DNA from: Diprion similis | Taxonomy: Eukaryota > Arthropoda > Insecta > Hymenoptera > Diprionidae | NCBI RefSeq assembly: GCF_021155765.1 | Contig: NC_060114.1 | Location: forward strand, 12,243,001 to 12,307,000 | Length of the DNA stretch: 64,000 bases | Reading direction: 5' to 3' | Shown here: one piece after another, positions 60,411 to 64,000 of the stretch | How positions within the stretch are numbered: position 1 is the first letter of the stretch | Layout: each line of letters starts with the position of its first letter | Program-made: the position numbers and the translations under genes | The notes under the pieces: generated by a model | What the model was told of the DNA's origin: nothing | The model's database searches: none | What the model saw: the letters and a program-made list of their open reading frames with translations, nothing else

Positions 60411-61662
60411 TTATTTGTTTCCCTCGATGTGTGACTTGAAGTGAGAATTCATTGATCCTTGTTGCGTGAATCTCTTCTGGCAAATTTTACATTCATAGGG
60501 TCGTTCGCCAGTGTGTGTTCGCTGGTGAACGATGAGATACTTTCTTACGCTGAACGCCTTACCACAAACTTCGCAAATATGAGGTTTTTCCCCCGAGTGT
60601 ATTCGCATGTGAACTTGTAGATAAGTTTTGCTTGATACAGATTTTCCGCAAATCTTACACGTTATTTGATTTTCGCCTGTGTGAATTTTAGAATGAACCT
60701 TAAGAGCAGCCTTCCAAAAGCTCTCAAAGTTACATACAGTGCATTTGTGCTTCTCCCGCTTTCCATGCGACTTCATGTGCATATTTAAATAGGCTGCGCT
60801 TGCGTATGGGGTGTTACATATCTTGCATGCAAACGGTTTCTCCCCTGTATGCGTGAGCAAATGTCGCTCCAATGTCTGATTCGTATAAAACCCTTTCTTA
60901 CAAATTTCGCAAAAAGTGACGTACTCTTGATTGTGTTTTTTTTTATGAAGGCGCAAATCATACCCAGACACTTTCGATATGCCGCATATATCGCAGTTGA
61001 ATCTCTTATTATGCTGTTTTAGATGCGTCTTCAAAAATTCTTCAGTTTTGAAACCCTTTCCACACAATACACATGGAAATGGTCGATCCTCTTGATGGAC
61101 TTTCACCTTGTGCTTCTCCAATTTCTCATCGTCAGAAAAACCCTTATCACATTCTTCACAACGATTCTCTGATGATTCCCTGTCATGATTCTGCCTGTGT
61201 TTTGTGAAAAGAACGCTGTTGCGAATTTTTTTACCACACAGCTCGCACTCGTAGCAGGATGGTTGCGCAGGTAATGAAGTCGACCGGCGCTGCGAGTATT
61301 TTAACCTTCGCTTGCGGCCAGTACTTATCCTTTCAGTTTCAGTTTCTGATTTCACCTCGTCTTCTTTTAAAATAGTAAAGCCATTCTCTAGCTCTGATTC
61401 TAGTCTCAGTTCCAAATTTGTATCTACATCTGAACCTAGATCTGAATCTAGATCTAATTCTGGTTCTGGTTGTAGTCCTGGTTGTGGTTCCGTTTGTATT
61501 TTCGTAACTGTGTCTATAATCTGATGGGTTGTTAACTCGCAATATCTGTCAACGGCACATGCTTGTGTGGAAAATTCTATAAATTCATCCTGGACCAACA
61601 GCTCTTCAGACTCGTCTTTTGTAAGAACAGCCGTAACATCGTTGGCATCATTAAATTCAGAC
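60411..61662 (-). CDS. Zinc-finger cassette V19 (10 C2H2 fingers, acidic linker)
   Basis: Acceptor TATTTACAG, phase 2; 416 residues. The linker of about 145 residues is strongly acidic, with a Pro/Glu to Asp/Leu mini-repeat (QPEPELDLDSDLGSDVD) and VKSETETE, followed by a basic TGRKRRLKYSQRR patch. Ten fingers, the last three FESFWKAALKVH, VSSKTYLQVH and FSVRKYLIVH types plus FTQQGSMNSHFKSH. A candidate ATG leader exon lies at 62098-62159. Confidence 0.93.
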
Positions 61663-63099
61663 CTGTAAATAATAACAGTTGTCAATTTTTGTGTCCTCAA
61701 ACTTGAGGAAATGTTAAAACAAAAAACTCCAAAAAAGTACTCGATAAAATCAGCATCAAAGTTTACAAAATTTCATTGAAATATTATTCTGTTCATCTCA
61801 CCACATAACTTTCGGTAATTAGGCTATTATTTCATCAATCATGCACCTATTAAAGAACCGAGGACGACGACGACGCTGATGATGAGACCTTACTTACTAA
61901 TTGTTTAAAGATAAAAATGAATGGAGCCAAGAAGTTGTAAAGTGACTCATAAGTGCTTACAAGATTGCAATTAGAATGACGGAGTGAAATGATATAAGGT
62001 ACCACACGTTAATAAATTGAAAATTTCGGAGCTATTAGAAGATTTCTTTAATCAGTAGTGTCGCAATCAAGAAGAAATGACAAGACACTCAACTCACTCA
62101 CAATCAGTTGCGCTGAATGCACTATATCTGTGTTTGAAACTTTTGATACTGTTTTCCATATGATTTGGATTGTCAATGACGCATTTTTTGTGTGAAGTAT
62201 ATTTATTTCTACATATCCGAGTAAACAAGTACATATTTTCAACAGAATGTTGAGAAAAGGTCGCATCATAGGATTATATAAAAATACTTAAATTTAAGTG
62301 AGCAATTACTTATAGGTATAATACTCATATACTCGATGGAAATATTTCACAAGTTGTTTGTACGAAGATCGGTCGAGTCCCTTCACTGGACTCGACAGGA
62401 ACAACTTTCTATGTATACATAGAGATTAAAAAAATAAACATCATGTAATACAATATTGTAGTATCCAATATTGTCGTAGGAAATAAGTAAACCGGTATTA
62501 CTAGAATTCAAAACCAATAAATTTCTTGTATACACATGCATTGCACCAGCTTAACTGACTCGTGTAGCATTCAAATAAATTCTAAGGAATGATCAATAAA
62601 TTATACAAAAAATAAAACTTCACGATGTAATGAGCTCGGAATTAGATTGATATTTGTTTTCTACTTTTTCCTTGGATGTTTGTATATTTTCGTTAAATAT
62701 AAGGAAAACACGGTGGCCATCTACCAATAAATTTTTTGAGTTGAACAACCCTCAAAATAATCATAGGATTATGTCTTTCATTTTCCATTTTATATTAACT
62801 AATCACAAAATTTAATATACCTGTGTGTACACGAATGTCTAAACTAATGGGTCAAATGACGTATTCCAATGAGACTGAAGTTAGTAACGTTGACGTAACG
62901 AAACATCAGGGAAAAAATCATCATTGCGCAGTTTCAGAATGACTATCAAGGATTTGGTTTTGCAAAATAGGTGTATATTTTATTCAACATGATTTACTAA
63001 ATTTCAGACATTTTGAAGGTTCGTGGTATCGATTTTTTCTAAATACGCATCGTTGCATCGACAACTTTATTCTCATGCATTCCATCCATGTCATGATTA
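61663..63099. other. Spacer V20-V19
   Basis: AT-rich, 1.4 kb. Holds the candidate V19 leader and strong donor-like sites (GTAAGT at about 61891, GTGAGT at 62097). No finger remnant seen. Confidence 0.45.
62098..62159 (-). other. Candidate short first exon for V19
   Basis: ATG at 62159 opens a 20-codon frame, MENSIKSFKHRYSAFSATDC, that ends at TGTGA|GTGAGT in phase 2, matching the V19 acceptor. A second donor 4 nt earlier would be in phase 1. Confidence 0.3.
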
Positions 63100-64000
63100 T
63101 TATTCTCCACCTTTGTGCATGAGTTTGAGATGAATTACAAGCTTTCGTCGCAGATTGAATTTCTCGTTGCAAATTGCACACTCGAGTCGTCTATAAGTGT
63201 GAGTTTTTTGGTGCTGGACCAAAGATCGTCGAGAGCGAACGACTTTGTTGCAATATTGGCAAACTTCTGATTTATCATTAGTGTGACTACGCATGTGAAT
63301 TTTCATATAATTTTTACGGATAAGCTTCCCACACACCTCACACGATATATGTGCTTCCCCGGTGTGAGACGACATGTGTAGTTTAAAACTGTGTTTGTAA
63401 AATGTTTGAAAATTGCAAGTTTCGCAGATGAACTTCCGCCTTGTTTCTGACTCATGTTGCAACTTTTCGTGACTATTGAGGTAGAATTGATTGTGAAATG
63501 ATTTTTTACAAACTTTGCAAACATAAGGCCTTTTGTCTGCATGAGTGGTCATGTGGAGCTGCAGTGGCCACTTACCATAAAATCCCTTGTTACATATCTT
63601 ACAGAATTCCGTGAACTCCTTATTGTGTCTTCTGACATGCACTTTTAAATAGTGCTGTGACCTAGACTTATAACCACATATGTGACAAATGTGTATTGCG
63701 CTGTGCAAATCTATGTGCACTTTCAAGTACTTAGACTTTTTAAATGTCTTGCAGCACATGGGACAGGGTAGGCGATCGGAGAAATTCGAATCAGTTTTTG
63801 ATTGATTTTCAGCCTGACTTTTTGGTAATATACTGATCATGTGGTAGTTCTGACCCAAGCTTGGTGGTTTATCTAAATCAAAACTATGTGAAGAAGGTTG
63901 CGATTTGTCTGCACAGGCAATTAGGTTGATGCTTGATTTAGTTTCCTCTACATGTGCAAGATTTTTTTTGCTAGATAAAAGTGGCATTTCCGTCAAGTTC
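63100..64000 (-). CDS. Zinc-finger cassette V20, partial at window end (8 fingers visible)
   Basis: Frame open to the window edge, so its acceptor lies just outside. Visible product about 300 residues: a polar linker (LLSSKKNLAHVEETKSSINL onward) of about 105 residues, then eight fingers. Fingers 5 and 6 (CETCNFQTFYKHSFKLH; CEVCGKLIRKNYMKIH, one residue short) match the V18/V19 layout, but the series stops earlier, lacking two or three C-terminal fingers of its relatives. First cassette in transcription order within the window. Confidence 0.9.
   Translation of the reverse strand, partial: NLTEMPLLSSKKNLAHVEETKSSINLIACADKSQPSSHSFDLDKPPSLGQNYHMISILPKSQAENQSKTDSNFSDRLPCPMCCKTFKKSKYLKVHIDLHSAIHICHICGYKSRSQHYLKVHVRRHNKEFTEFCKICNKGFYGKWPLQLHMTTHADKRPYVCKVCKKSFHNQFYLNSHEKLQHESETRRKFICETCNFQTFYKHSFKLHMSSHTGEAHISCEVCGKLIRKNYMKIHMRSHTNDKSEVCQYCNKVVRSRRSLVQHQKTHTYRRLECAICNEKFNLRRKLVIHLKLMHKGGE

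Larger units (their letters stand above)
20502..63099. other. Remaining inter-cassette spacers (341-901 bp)
   Basis: The spacers not listed separately (20502-20842, 21744-22189 and 22274-22660, 23574-23946, 25052-25885, 29633-30055, 31098-31763, 33136-33774, 35069-35912, 37795-38447, 39727-40255, 41394-42006, 53969-54750, 58060-58522, 59751-60410) are AT-rich. I see intron-type sequence and scattered AATAAA on the minus strand (for example 31589-31594 for V8), but no BTB, ZAD or other constant-domain exon. Confidence 0.5.
19460..64000 (-). other. Array of alternative 3'-terminal zinc-finger exons (one putative transcription unit)
   Basis: Twenty intact and three decayed C2H2 cassettes on one strand. 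All 19 intact cassettes with a visible start open at a 3' splice site (TTTCAG, TCTAG, TTTTAG types) in phase 2, and so do the three decayed ones and one mini-exon. Acceptor-to-stop length is 3n+1 for every intact cassette. Few ORFs begin with a Met at a plausible distance. Spacers run from 341 to about 1955 bp and hold no BTB, ZAD or other constant-domain exon. A shared 5' part is therefore expected right of base 64000. Insect BTB loci such as lola and mod(mdg4) use this layout. Separate tandem genes with distant first exons remain possible. Confidence 0.7.

Noticed and set aside
19460-63996. The array as lola
   Set aside because: Lola cassettes carry one or two fingers; these have 8-16, and no BTB exon is in the window. 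Only the layout is similar.

Overview
The window looks like insect nuclear DNA: AT-rich, short introns with GT..AG borders, a ZAD zinc-finger gene, and a short run of the TTAGG telomere unit (15786-15805). TTAGG is lost in Diptera, so a non-dipteran insect is likely; a hymenopteran such as a sawfly is my guess, not shown by the sequence.

Left part (1-19.5 kb) holds four ordinary genes. A ZAD-C2H2 transcription factor lies on + (1158-4115). After a 4.7 kb gene-poor stretch comes a nine-exon TMCC/Dementin-type ER membrane coiled-coil gene on - (8854-13165; all splice phases agree, 570 residues). A single-exon GSKIP homologue is on - (15337-15687). A seven-exon F-box gene of FBXO33 type is on + (16954-18777; 430 residues). 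A 474-bp palindromic, MITE-like element lies between the last two.

Right part (19.5-64 kb) is the striking region. Twenty intact long C2H2 zinc-finger coding blocks (V1-V20, numbered left to right) and three decayed ones (psiA, psiB, psiC) lie head to tail on the - strand. Each intact block is one exon ending in a stop codon. Each visible block begins at a 3' splice site of the same phase: every complete block from acceptor to stop is 3n+1 bases long. No block has an upstream exon carrying a recognisable domain in the spacer before it, and spacers can be as short as 341 bp. The simplest reading is one transcription unit whose constant 5' exons lie beyond base 64000 on the - strand and are joined to one of about 20 alternative 3'-terminal exons. 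That is the logic of lola, mod(mdg4), fru, br and ttk, but with 8-16 fingers per cassette instead of the usual one or two. A tandem array of separate, similarly spliced genes is the main alternative.

Cassettes fall into local subfamilies (V1-V3 with V16-V17; V4-V7; V8-V10; V11-V14; V18-V20), which points to growth by tandem duplication. V4-V14 share a C-terminal HPG-PPLP-helix tail. Many linkers carry a sumoylation consensus. Four cassettes have a candidate private leader exon ending in a phase-2 donor.
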